Source: JBBRHQ01 sp963738305 (lineage in GTDB: Bacteria > Actinomycetota > Thermoleophilia > Solirubrobacterales > 70-9). Taken from it: 64,000 nucleotides of DNA. Under the pieces are notes generated by a model. That model saw only the letters and a program-made list of their open reading frames with translations, searched no databases and was not told where the DNA came from. A program made the translations under genes and the position numbers. Each line of letters opens with the position of its first letter. The stretch's first letter is position 1. The stretch covers positions 124,001 through 188,000 of the forward strand of contig CAVTVU010000005.1 in NCBI GenBank assembly GCA_963738305.1. Direction: 5' to 3'. Positions 43,145 to 50,715 of this stretch are shown piece by piece.

Positions 43145-44180
43145 GCCGAGTGATCTGAAACGAATCGGCTCCCACCAGGACGAACTGAGGCCATTGGAAC
43201 CCCGGACGGCCGAGCGAATATCCATCGAGGTGCACCCGCCTGCCGACGGCGGCGACGATCTCGCCTCCGATGCGCGCCTGGGCCTCGCCCGCGAGCTGAA
43301 GGAGCTTCCGCCCAAATACTTCTACGACGAGCGGGGCTCGCAGCTCTTCGAGCAGATCACCGAGCTGCCCGAGTACTACCCGACCCGGACCGAGCGCTCG
43401 ATCCTCGAGTCGCGCTCGGGCGAGGTGATCGCCGCCGCCGGGAGCCCCGTGACCCTGATCGAGCTGGGCTCGGGGTCCGCCGCGAAGACCTGTCATCTGC
43501 TCGATGCAATGCAGGAAGCGGGCTGCCTGGAGACCTACGCGCCGGTCGACATCTCCGAGGAGATCACCCGCGAGACGGCGGAGCGCCTGGCCGCCGAATA
43601 CCCGGGTCTCGAGGTCAGCGGCGTGGTCTGTGACTTCGAGCAGCATCTGGAGCGGATCTCCGTCGACGGACCGCGGCTGATCGCCTTCCTCGGCGGCACC
43701 ATCGGGAACTTCTACCCGGCTCCGCGCCGCGAGTTCCTGGCCCGAATCGCAGAGCTGCTCGGACCTGAGGACCGGCTGCTGCTCGGCACCGACCTGGTCA
43801 AGGAGACCGCACGGCTCGAGGCGGCCTATGACGACTCCGCCGGGGTCACGGCCGAGTTCAACAAGAACGTGCTGCACGTCCTCAACCGCGAGCTCGATGC
43901 GGACTTCAAGGTCGAAGCGTTCGAGCATCGCGCCTTCTTCGACGCCGGCAACTCCTGGATCGACATCCGTCTCCGCTCTCTCACCGAGCAGTCGGTCCGA
44001 CTGGAGGGCATCGAAATGACGGTGGATTTCGAGCACGGCGAGGAGATTCGAACCGAGATCTCCTGCAAGTTCACCCGGCCCTCCCTGGAGCGGATCTACG
44101 CGACCGCCGGGCTCGAGATGACGGGTTGGTTCACCGATCCCGACCGCGACTTCGCGCTCTCCTTGGCCAGTCCTACCTAG
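43128..44180 (+). CDS. egtD: L-histidine N-alpha-methyltransferase EgtD
   Basis: This 350-residue SAM enzyme has LPPKYFYDERGSQLFEQITELPEYYPTRTERSIL, the family signature (quoted in parts), the SAM loop LIELGSGSAAKT, APVDISEEITRETAERL, and LIAFLGGTIGNFYPAPRREFLARI. It makes hercynine by trimethylating histidine. GTG 43128 gives an N-terminus somewhat longer than usual; a TTG near 43192 is an alternative. It is coupled to egtB. Confidence 0.92.
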   Translation: MRRTPEPSDLKRIGSHQDELRPLEPRTAERISIEVHPPADGGDDLASDARLGLARELKELPPKYFYDERGSQLFEQITELPEYYPTRTERSILESRSGEVIAAAGSPVTLIELGSGSAAKTCHLLDAMQEAGCLETYAPVDISEEITRETAERLAAEYPGLEVSGVVCDFEQHLERISVDGPRLIAFLGGTIGNFYPAPRREFLARIAELLGPEDRLLLGTDLVKETARLEAAYDDSAGVTAEFNKNVLHVLNRELDADFKVEAFEHRAFFDAGNSWIDIRLRSLTEQSVRLEGIEMTVDFEHGEEIRTEISCKFTRPSLERIYATAGLEMTGWFTDPDRDFALSLASPT

Positions 44181-44240
44181 CCCGCGCGATGTTAGCGCGG
44201 GCACGGGCATCTAAGGCGGCGAGCCGCCGCATGTTATTCC
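44180..44240. repeat. Structured intergenic element, copy B
   Basis: A perfect 8-bp hairpin (GCCCGCGC, loop GATGTTA, GCGCGGGC; 44180-44202), then GGCGGC-GA-GCCGCC and GCATGTTATTCC. Compared with copy A (10972-11033), stem 1 differs at paired positions but stays perfectly complementary, both loops are 7 bases, and the flanks are nearly identical. It begins at the egtD stop and lies 3' of the metallo-beta-lactamase gene. Confidence 0.6.
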
Positions 44241-44259
44241 CGTCTAACCCGGCGGAGCA

Positions 44260-44868
44260 TCAGCGGAGCGCCTTCGCCAGGGCCTGTCGACCGCCACTAA
44301 GCACCGGATCGCCGTGAGAGACCAGCAGCATCTCAACCGGGAGCAGGTCGAGCAGCGGCTCCAGCTTCTCGCGCAGCTCAGCGATCGTCGCGCTTTGCGG
44401 CAGCCACGATGCAGGACACATGCGCACCCCGCCGTCCTTGGCCCCGAGCAGCACGTCCCCCGGGATCAGCGCTCCGGCGGCCGCGTCCCAGAGGACGACC
44501 TCGGTCCGCGGCCGCACGGCGTGCGCCTGCAGGCCGCCGGGCAGCGGGGCCGCCGGCCGGAACAGATCGGTGACCGGCGCGCGCCGCCGGATCGGGGCCG
44601 CGTCGGGGGCGTGGGCCCAGACCCGGGTACCGGGGTGGCGTGCGACGATCTCGGCGGTCGAGCGAGCGTGGTAGTGAGTGGTGAGCAGGATGTGCAGGCT
44701 CGCATCCTCGGGCGGCTCGAAGCCCTCGAGCTGCTCGTCGCTGAGCAGCGGATCGACCAGCACGAGGTCTTCGCCGCGCCGCAGAGAGACCGAGCCGACG
44801 TCCTCGCCCCACTCCTCGTGAGACGTCATCCAGCGCCGCAGCCCGGGGGCGATCTCTTCGCCGATCAT
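44260..44868 (-). CDS. Metallo-beta-lactamase-fold hydrolase
   Basis: This 202-residue MBL-fold protein has VSLRRGEDLVLVDPLL, the metal-region TTHYHARSTAEIVARHPGTRVWAH, GALIPGDVLLGAKDGGVRMCPASW and LLVSHGDPVLSGG. The usual HxHxDH motif is degenerate (HYHARS), with the first His pair kept and the Asp-His lost, so metal binding may be altered or absent. ATG 44868 overlaps the stop of a 37-residue gene (ATGA). The longer upstream frame is a shadow. Function unknown. Confidence 0.72.
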   Translation of the reverse strand: MIGEEIAPGLRRWMTSHEEWGEDVGSVSLRRGEDLVLVDPLLSDEQLEGFEPPEDASLHILLTTHYHARSTAEIVARHPGTRVWAHAPDAAPIRRRAPVTDLFRPAAPLPGGLQAHAVRPRTEVVLWDAAAGALIPGDVLLGAKDGGVRMCPASWLPQSATIAELREKLEPLLDLLPVEMLLVSHGDPVLSGGRQALAKALR

Positions 44869-44978
44869 GACTTCCGCCGGGGCCTGCGGCGGGCCGTCCT
44901 GGGCCGCTGGGCGGCCTCGCGCAGCCGGCGCTGATGCTCGAACGAGTTGGCGATCAAGACGTTTGCCAGGTACCTCAT
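44865..44978 (-). CDS. 37-residue small protein, translationally coupled to the MBL gene
   Basis: The frame starts MRYLANVLIANSFEHQRRLREAA and ends in an Arg/Lys-rich tail (RRRPRRKS). A near-perfect GAAAGGAG ribosome site lies 5 bases before the ATG, the best such site in this stretch, and its TGA overlaps the MBL start codon. The first half could form an amphipathic helix. No known family. It could be a leader peptide ensuring coupled translation or a real small basic protein. Confidence 0.6.
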   Translation of the reverse strand: MRYLANVLIANSFEHQRRLREAAQRPRTARRRPRRKS

Positions 44979-45024
44979 CTCGGCTCCTTTCGGTGGGTAG
45001 ACCGTCAACACCGGCATACCCTGT

Positions 45025-45053
45025 TTGCAGGTTGAGCAAACACTAGCTAAAGT
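45025..45053 (+). promoter_or_regulatory. Promoter of the CGNR regulator gene (leaderless)
   Basis: TTGCAG (45025-45030), 17 bases, TAAAGT (45048-45053), then 9 bases to GTG 45063. The -10 box lies inside the inverted repeat described next. Confidence 0.6.
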
Positions 45054-45067
45054 GATTAGCTGGTGTC
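45039..45067. promoter_or_regulatory. Operator-like inverted repeat between the CGNR regulator and the small-protein/MBL operon
   Basis: AACACTAGCTAA (45039-45050) and TTAGCTGGTGTC (45056-45067) are reverse complements at 10 of 12 positions, with a 5-base centre. It covers the -10 box and the start codon of the regulator gene and lies between divergent transcription units. This is the classic position of an autoregulatory site, most simply for the CGNR protein. Confidence 0.65.
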
Positions 45068-45614
45068 AAGTGGAAATTCGACAAACGCCGATCCGGCCTT
45101 GGAGCTGATCAGGGACTTCGTCAACACGCGCGACGTGGAGGAGGACACCGATGCGCTGGCCGAGCCGGCGGCGATGGCGCAGTGGGTGGGGGAGAGGGCC
45201 TCGATCGAGGCGCCGGCTCCCGACCCTGCCGAGCACGCCCGGGCGCTGGAGCTGCGCGAGGCGCTGCGGGCAATGCTGCTCGCGAACAACGGGGCGGCGG
45301 TCGATCCCGCGGCACTTGACCCGCTCCGGCAAGCAGCCGAGCGCGCCAAGATAAGGGTCGGCGTCGAGGACGGCGAGGTCGAGCTGCGCTCCGAGCCCGA
45401 GGGCCTGGCGGCCTTCGAGGCGCAGCTGCTGCTGGCCGTGGCCGACGCCCAGGCTCGCGGCAGCTGGGAACGGATCAAGGCGTGCCCGGCCGAGGACTGC
45501 CAGTGGGCTTTCTACGACGAGTCGCGCAACCGCTCGCGGACCTGGTGCTCGATGGAGGTCTGCGGCAACCGCTCCAAGACCCGCAGCTACCGGCGCCGCC
45601 ACTCGGGCGAATGA
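45063..45614 (+). CDS. CGNR zinc-finger regulator (ABATE domain)
   Basis: This 183-residue protein has an N-terminal ABATE domain (ALELIRDFVNTRDVEEDTDAL, with the family motif FVNT) and a C-terminal CGNR zinc finger: CPAEDCQWAFYDESRNRSRTWCSMEVCGNRSK, four cysteines. Such proteins are stress-induced or antibiotic-linked regulators in actinobacteria; the finger probably binds DNA. GTG 45063 lies within an inverted repeat, suggesting self-control and control of the divergent gene pair. Confidence 0.87.
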   Translation: MSSGNSTNADPALELIRDFVNTRDVEEDTDALAEPAAMAQWVGERASIEAPAPDPAEHARALELREALRAMLLANNGAAVDPAALDPLRQAAERAKIRVGVEDGEVELRSEPEGLAAFEAQLLLAVADAQARGSWERIKACPAEDCQWAFYDESRNRSRTWCSMEVCGNRSKTRSYRRRHSGE

Positions 45615-45626
45615 CCCGGCCCGCGT

Positions 45627-46562
45627 CTAGGGGGCCAGCGATTCGATCAGCTCGCCGAGGCCCTCCGGCGAGGTGATCGGGGTGAGGATCGGCAGGGTGA
45701 TTCCACCGGCGACGAACTCGTCGAGCCGCTCGCGCATCTCCTTAGGCGTGCCGAAGATGAAGGTCTGCTCGATCAGCTCCCAGGGAGCCGCCGCGATCGC
45801 CGCCTCGCGGTCCTTGGCGGCCCAAGCTTCGACCATCCCGGCGATCTCCTCGCCGAAGCCGAGCCACTCGAAGAACGCCTCATAGACCGGGACGGTGATG
45901 TAGGAGGCGAACATGAACCGGGCCAGCGGCTCGACCTGCTCGCGCTCCCCCGGGAGGCAGAAGAACCGGCACAGCAGCTCGAAGTCGCGGGGCGCGTCCC
46001 CCAGCGTCCCGGCGACCTTGGGGAGGCCGCTGAGCGGAAGGAAGTTGGTGAAGGCGCCGTCGGCGCGCTCGGTGGCCAGCTCCAGCATCTTCCCCCGCAG
46101 CGCCGCGAGGACGATCGGCACCCGCATCTCGGGCGCCCGCTCCAACTTGAACCCGGTCGGGGTGCGCTCACCGTCCAGCGCCGCCCGCAGGAAGTCGAGC
46201 GAGTCGGCGACCCTGCTCAGGGGCTTCTCGAACGGGATCCCGTTCCAGCCCTCGACGATCCGGTCGGAGGAGGAGCCGATGCCGAGGACGAAGCGGCCGT
46301 TGGAGGCGTCGGCCATCGCCGCCGCCTGCTGGGCGAGCAACGCGGGGCCCCGCTGGAAGACGCCGACGATGCCGGTGCCGAGGCGCGCCTCGTCGGTCCA
46401 GGCTGCGCTCAGGGCCAGCGGGGTGAAGCCGTCAGGCCCGTTGGTCTCGCCTGTCCAGAGATCGGTATAGCCGGCTGCCTCGGCCCGGCGCACGTGGTCG
46501 GCGTGCTCGGGAAGGGAGATCCCCGGCAGCGGAAGAGTCAGTCCCCAGCGCTGGTCAGCCAT
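45627..46562 (-). CDS. LLM-class F420-dependent oxidoreductase (second)
   Basis: This 311-residue barrel protein has WGLTLPLPGISLPEHADHVRRAEAAGYTDLWTGETNGPDGF, LGTGIVGVFQRGPALLAQQAAAMADASNGRFVLGIGSSSD and VPIVLAALRGKMLELATERADGAF (N-terminal patterns, quoted in parts). This is the F420-binding luciferase-like family. It differs clearly from the copy at 33-34 kb. Its 3' end lies 12 bases from the CGNR gene stop (convergent). Substrate unknown. Confidence 0.87.
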   Translation of the reverse strand: MADQRWGLTLPLPGISLPEHADHVRRAEAAGYTDLWTGETNGPDGFTPLALSAAWTDEARLGTGIVGVFQRGPALLAQQAAAMADASNGRFVLGIGSSSDRIVEGWNGIPFEKPLSRVADSLDFLRAALDGERTPTGFKLERAPEMRVPIVLAALRGKMLELATERADGAFTNFLPLSGLPKVAGTLGDAPRDFELLCRFFCLPGEREQVEPLARFMFASYITVPVYEAFFEWLGFGEEIAGMVEAWAAKDREAAIAAAPWELIEQTFIFGTPKEMRERLDEFVAGGITLPILTPITSPEGLGELIESLAP

Positions 46563-46588
46563 GCCCGCGGCACCCTATCGCCATCGGA

Positions 46589-46594
46589 TAGTCT
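46589..46594 (+). promoter_or_regulatory. Probable -10 box (leaderless) of the four-helix membrane protein gene
   Basis: TAGTCT is followed by 9 bases and GTG 46604. Confidence 0.45.
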
Positions 46595-46603
46595 CGCCGC
46601 CGG

Positions 46604-47086
46604 GTGGACACCGCACGCCTACAGCGGACCGAGGTGGTGGGGATGCTCGCGGGCGTCCTGCTTGTCATCAGCCTCTTCCTTCCCTGGTTCGGCCTCACCG
46701 ACGTTCCCGAGCGCGCCGCGCAGGGCGCCTGGATCTGCGGTGCGGGGAAGTTCAGCTGCAGCGCCTGGGACACCTTTCCGGTCAATCGCTGGCTCTTCCT
46801 CCTGGCGGCTGTGGCCCCGTTCATCCTCACCTACCTGGTGCTCTCCAACCAGAAGGGCAAGTACCCGACCGGGGAGTTCACGATGACCGCCGGGCTTGCG
46901 GTGATCGTTCTGGCTGGCTTCAACGGCCTGGTCTCCAAGCCGGGCAGCTCCTTCCAGTTCGGGATCAGCCTCAAGGTCGGGTTTTGGCTGGCGATGCTGG
47001 CCGGTTTCCTGATGGCCGGAGCGGGGGCGATGCGCTCGCTGAAGTCCGGCGGCGGGGCGCAGCGAAAACCGCCGGCGACCTACTAG
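46604..47086 (+). CDS. Four-helix membrane protein, unknown function
   Basis: This 160-residue protein has four hydrophobic segments: VVGMLAGVLLVISLFLPWFGL, WLFLLAAVAPFILTYLVL, TAGLAVIVLAGFNGLV and FWLAMLAGFLMAGAGAM. A small outer loop after helix 1 has a Cys pair (WICGAGKFSCSAWDTF) that may form a disulfide. Similar proteins occur in Solirubrobacter-like genomes, but no function is known. It precedes glpX by 31 bases. Confidence 0.65.
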   Translation: MDTARLQRTEVVGMLAGVLLVISLFLPWFGLTDVPERAAQGAWICGAGKFSCSAWDTFPVNRWLFLLAAVAPFILTYLVLSNQKGKYPTGEFTMTAGLAVIVLAGFNGLVSKPGSSFQFGISLKVGFWLAMLAGFLMAGAGAMRSLKSGGGAQRKPPATY

Positions 47087-47105
47087 TGCCCGGCTTCCAC
47101 TGGAC

Positions 47106-47111
47106 TAGGCT
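47106..47111 (+). promoter_or_regulatory. Probable -10 box of glpX (leaderless)
   Basis: TAGGCT is followed by exactly 6 bases and the ATG at 47118, so the first transcribed base should be the A of ATG. Confidence 0.55.
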
Positions 47112-47117
47112 GACGTC

Positions 47118-48137
47118 ATGGGAGTGATCTCACAGGACGTCCGCTCCACCGCCAAACCGGACCGGAACCTCGCCCTGGAGGTCGTGCGGGTCACCGAGGC
47201 GGCCGCCCTGGCGGCCGCTCGCTGGGTCGGTCGCGGCGACAAGATCGCCGCCGACCAGGCCGCCGTGGACGCGATGCGGGTGATGCTCCACACCGTGCCA
47301 ATGGACGGGATCGTCGTGATCGGCGAGGGCGAGAAGGACGAGGCGCCGATGCTCTACAACGGCGAGCGGATCGGCGACGGCAGCCCGCCGGTCGTCGACA
47401 TCGCGGTCGACCCGCTGGAGGGCACCCGCCTCTGCGCGCAGGGAGAGCCCTCGGCGCTGGCCGTGGTCGCGCTGTCGGAGCGCGGCACGATGTTCGATCC
47501 CGGCCCCTGTGTCTACATGGAGAAGATCGCGGGGTCGCCGCGCATCGCCGATTGCCTCAGCCTCAGCGACCCGATCGGGGAGGTGATCGGCAGGGTGGCC
47601 GAGCGCAAGGGCGGCAGCACCGGCGAGGTGACCGTTGTGATGCTCGACCGCGAGCGCCACGCCGAGGCCGTGGAGGAGATCCGCGAGGCCGGGGCCCGCA
47701 TCCGCTTCATCAAGGACGGCGACGTCTCGGCGGCGCTGCTCGCGGTCAGTCCCGGCACCGGTATCGACCTGCTCTGGGGGATCGGCGGCACCCCCGAGGG
47801 GGTCCTCTCGGCGGCCGCGATCAAGTCGCTCGGCGGCCAGATCCTCGGCCGGCTGTGGCCGCGCCGCGACGAGGAGCGCAAGGCGGCGATCGACGACGGC
47901 TACGACCTCGACAGGGTCCTCGACGTCGACGAGCTGGTCGGCGGCAGCGACGTCTTCTTCGCCGCCACCGGCGTCACCGACGGCGATCTGCTCGACGGCG
48001 TCCGCTACCTCGGCGACGGCAAGGCCTCGACCGACTCCCTGGTGATGCGCTCGCGCTCGGGGACCGTGCGCAAGGTCGGCGCCACCCACGATCAGGCGAA
48101 GCTGCGCGAGCTGACCAGCAGCACCCTCTACGGCTAG
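47118..48137 (+). CDS. glpX: Fructose-1,6-bisphosphatase class II (GlpX)
   Basis: This 339-residue enzyme has VVIGEGEKDEAPMLYNGERIGDG, VDIAVDPLEGTRLCAQGEPSALAV, and TGIDLLWGIGGTPEGVLSAAAIKSLGG, the lithium-sensitive phosphatase motifs of GlpX. It removes the 1-phosphate in gluconeogenesis. Actinobacteria rely on this class. The family second motif usually reads EGT..TA or EGTNLTA; CAQ here is a small deviation. It is followed after 3 bases by an NmrA-like gene. Confidence 0.95.
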   Translation: MGVISQDVRSTAKPDRNLALEVVRVTEAAALAAARWVGRGDKIAADQAAVDAMRVMLHTVPMDGIVVIGEGEKDEAPMLYNGERIGDGSPPVVDIAVDPLEGTRLCAQGEPSALAVVALSERGTMFDPGPCVYMEKIAGSPRIADCLSLSDPIGEVIGRVAERKGGSTGEVTVVMLDRERHAEAVEEIREAGARIRFIKDGDVSAALLAVSPGTGIDLLWGIGGTPEGVLSAAAIKSLGGQILGRLWPRRDEERKAAIDDGYDLDRVLDVDELVGGSDVFFAATGVTDGDLLDGVRYLGDGKASTDSLVMRSRSGTVRKVGATHDQAKLRELTSSTLYG

Positions 48138-48140
48138 ATC

Positions 48141-49037
48141 GTGGCGGTGGCCATCGCCGGCGCGACCGGCTACATCGGTGGTCTACTGGCCCGGCACCTG
48201 CTGCGCTCCGGCGCCCAGGTGGGGGCGCTCGCCCGTCGCCCCGAGAAGGCCGAAGCCCTCGCGGCCGAGGGCGCCGTGCTGCACCGCGCCGACGTCCTCG
48301 ACCGCGAATCGCTGGAACCGGCGCTCGAGGGCGCCAGCGTCGCCTACTACCTGGTGCACTCGATGGGGCGGGGCTCGGATGCAGACTTCGCCGCCCGGGA
48401 TCGTCGCGGCGCCGCCAACTTCGCCGCCGCCGCAGCTTCGGCCGGGGTCGAGCGGATCATCTATCTCGGCGGCCTGGGTCATGGCTCCGAGCACCTCGAC
48501 AGCCGCCACGAGACCGCCCGGGTCCTCGGTGGCGGCGACGTACCGCTGACCTACTTTCGGGGGGCAGCCGTGATTGGGGCTGGGAGCGAGTCCTTCCGCA
48601 CCGTCCTCTACCTGGTGAAGCGGCTGCCCGCGATGGTCACCCCGCGCTGGGTCACCACCCGCACCCAACCGATCGCGATCGCCGACGTGATCGGATACCT
48701 GAGCGCCGCGGCGGACACCGACCTGCCGCTGGTGCGCGAGATCGAGATCGGCGGGCCCGAGGTCACGACCTATGGGGGGATGATGGACGAGATGGCCCGG
48801 GCGATGGGGAAGCGCCCGCCGGTGCGGGTCACTGTCCCCGTCCTCAGCCCGCGGCTCTCCTCGCTTTGGATCGGCCTGATCACACCGGTCGACCCCGGCG
48901 TGGCGATGCCATTGGTCGAGGGGATGGCGACCGAGACGATCGTGCGCGACCGCTCCGGGATGGAGCTGTTCGACGTTCCGCCCACGCCGATCGACACCGC
49001 GATGCGCGAGGCGCTGTCCGAGTCCGAAAACTCCTAG
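48141..49037 (+). CDS. NAD(P)-binding NmrA/atypical SDR protein
   Basis: This 298-residue protein has the nucleotide motif VAIAGATGYIGGLLARHLLRSGAQVGALARRPEKA and the family blocks GASVAYYLVHSMGRGSDADFAARDRRGAANFAAAA, VERIIYLGGLGH, FRGAAVIGAGSESFRTVLYLVKRLPAMVTPRWV, typical of the YesF/DUF2867-linked group. It binds NAD(P); there is no clear catalytic Tyr-Lys pair. GTG 48141 follows the glpX stop. Confidence 0.8.
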   Translation: MAVAIAGATGYIGGLLARHLLRSGAQVGALARRPEKAEALAAEGAVLHRADVLDRESLEPALEGASVAYYLVHSMGRGSDADFAARDRRGAANFAAAAASAGVERIIYLGGLGHGSEHLDSRHETARVLGGGDVPLTYFRGAAVIGAGSESFRTVLYLVKRLPAMVTPRWVTTRTQPIAIADVIGYLSAAADTDLPLVREIEIGGPEVTTYGGMMDEMARAMGKRPPVRVTVPVLSPRLSSLWIGLITPVDPGVAMPLVEGMATETIVRDRSGMELFDVPPTPIDTAMREALSESENS

Positions 49038-49123
49038 GGAGATCCAGCGGAGCGGCCGACGAGACGGCTCAACCGACCCGCCTCGGCTGCGCGGCGGATC
49101 AGGTCAAGTTTGGGAAGCCGCGC

Positions 49124-49776
49124 CTAGAGGGGAACCTCGTCCTCCGCCAGCGCCCCGACCGTCGAGGGGGGCAGGTCGAGGCGGCCAAGGGAGCGCAGGA
49201 AGCCCCGGGTCACCAGGACGTGGATGCGCAGCTCGGTGGCCGCGTATATGCGGGCGCCGATGCGGGCAAAGCGGCCACGGCCGCGCAGCAGAGGATAGAA
49301 GTTGCTGACCTCGGCCCGGATGCGGATCCGGGTCGCATCCCGGGGTCCTCCGGTGAGGGCTCGGTGCGGCGCACCGAGATGCGCAGGTGCCCGCGTCCGC
49401 GCATCGCCACCAAGAGGCCGCGCTCGATCGGCCAGGTCACCTGCCCGAACCCGAGCCCTGTGTCGTAGCGTGGTCTCCGGAAGCGGAGCAGGACCGCTCT
49501 GCGGTGGATGAACACGACCGAGCGTGAGCCCGGGGTGTAGAGGACCCTGATCAGCCCCAGCGAGATCCGCCTCAGGTGGCGCCAGTATCCGTGGGCGAGG
49601 CGCTCCAGGTAGGAGAGTCGCCAGAGCTGCGCCAGCAGGTCCTCGGGGACGAGCGCCTCGGCCTCCTGCACCGAGCCCGACGGGCCGTCGGGTTCCACCG
49701 GTGCACGGGTCTCCGGCAGGAGCCGGATCTGCACCCGCGACGGGTCAATCGCGTTGCTCGGCGTCACCCGGCGCAT
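49124..49776 (-). CDS. Protein of unknown function (one frame break), possibly DUF2867-like
   Basis: The N-terminal half reads QIRLLPETRAPVEPDG ... LWRLSYLERLAHGYWRHLRRISLGLIRVLYTPGSRSVVF, then LGFGQVTWPIERGLLVAMRGRGHLRISVRR. A break near 49345 hides the rest; in the other frame it continues DATRIRIRAEVSNFYPLLRGRGRFARIGARIYAATELRIHVLVTRGFLRSLGRL to a stop at 49124. Strand-rich with Gly-Arg turns, it recalls the DUF2867 fold often paired with NmrA-like proteins, as here. The start may be ATG 49776, or GTG codons further in (the ATG overlaps the YihY gene by 32 bases). Confidence 0.5.
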
Positions 49777-50683
49777 AGGGCAGCGTTCCGGTGTCGTGGT
49801 ACTCGTAGCGCAGCGAGTTGATCACCGCACCGGCCATCAGGCTGAGGGCGAGGATGTAGAACCAGAGCAGCGCGATCAGGATGAAGCCGACCGTCGAGCC
49901 GAAGCGCGAGAGGCTGGAGATGTTGGTCAGGTAAATCGGGAAGAGCCAGTTGGCGAGGCCGGTGCTCACCGTCACGAAAAGGGCACCGGGCCAGACCGCC
50001 CGCCAGGGCATGTGCCCCTTCGGTACGGCCCAGTAGATGACGCAGCAGATCAGGAAGGTGATCAGCAGGGCGCCCCCGATCAGCAGGACGGTGTCGAGCC
50101 CCTGTAGGTCGGAGAGACCGAACGGGAGCCTATCTGTGGAGCTGATCACCGCGCCCTCCATGGCCGGCAGGACGACGCTCGCCGCGAGGAAGGCGACGAC
50201 GACGATCAGCATCACGAAGGAAAACCGCTTCTGTTCGACCCAGCCACGGCAGTCGACGTGGTAGATGCGGCAGAACGCGGTATCCATTGCGCCCCAGAAG
50301 GAGGCGCCGATCCACAACGAGCCGAGCGCGGCGAGGATCCCGAAGGTTGCCGAGTTGCCGCGGATCCGGTCGATGACGTTGTTGAGCGTGTCCTGCTCCG
50401 TGTTGGGGAAGAGCCGCTGGAGGTCGTTGAGGATCCCCGTCTCCACGCCCTTGATCCGCAACACCTGGCTGAACACGAAGAGCACGAGCAGCACGAACGG
50501 GAAGACGGCGAGCATCAGGTTGTAGGCGACCATCGCCGAGAGCCCGGTGACGTTCTCGGTGTAGGCACGCTGCCAGAAGGCGCGCAGCCACGGGGTGTGG
50601 CGGTTGCCGCGCTCCGCGGTCGCCTTGGTGCCAGCGGGCTGGTGGGCTGCCTTCTCTCCTCGGGCGGCGGGCGATGCGGGCAC
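49745..50683 (-). CDS. YihY/virulence factor BrkB family membrane protein
   Basis: This 312-residue protein has six membrane helices: LSAMVAYNLMLAVFPFVLLVLF, ATFGILAALGSLWIGASFWGAMDTAFCRIYHV, FSFVMLIVVVAFLAASVVL, VLLIGGALLITFLICCVIYWAVP, WPGALFVTVSTGLANWLFPIYL, FILIALLWFYILALSLMAGAVI. The second block is the family hallmark. Once called RNase BN, now regarded as a transporter- or lipid-related protein of unknown role. GTG 50683 begins it; it follows a small hydrophobic protein gene. Confidence 0.9.
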   Translation of the reverse strand: MPASPAARGEKAAHQPAGTKATAERGNRHTPWLRAFWQRAYTENVTGLSAMVAYNLMLAVFPFVLLVLFVFSQVLRIKGVETGILNDLQRLFPNTEQDTLNNVIDRIRGNSATFGILAALGSLWIGASFWGAMDTAFCRIYHVDCRGWVEQKRFSFVMLIVVVAFLAASVVLPAMEGAVISSTDRLPFGLSDLQGLDTVLLIGGALLITFLICCVIYWAVPKGHMPWRAVWPGALFVTVSTGLANWLFPIYLTNISSLSRFGSTVGFILIALLWFYILALSLMAGAVINSLRYEYHDTGTLPYAPGDAEQRD

Positions 50684-50715
50684 GACAGCGGGGAGAGGAC
50701 GCTGCCCGGGGCCGG

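Noticed and set aside
47552..49468. 638-codon plus-strand frame across glpX and the NmrA-like gene
   Set aside because: It reads through two well-identified genes in the wrong frame and carries no motif.
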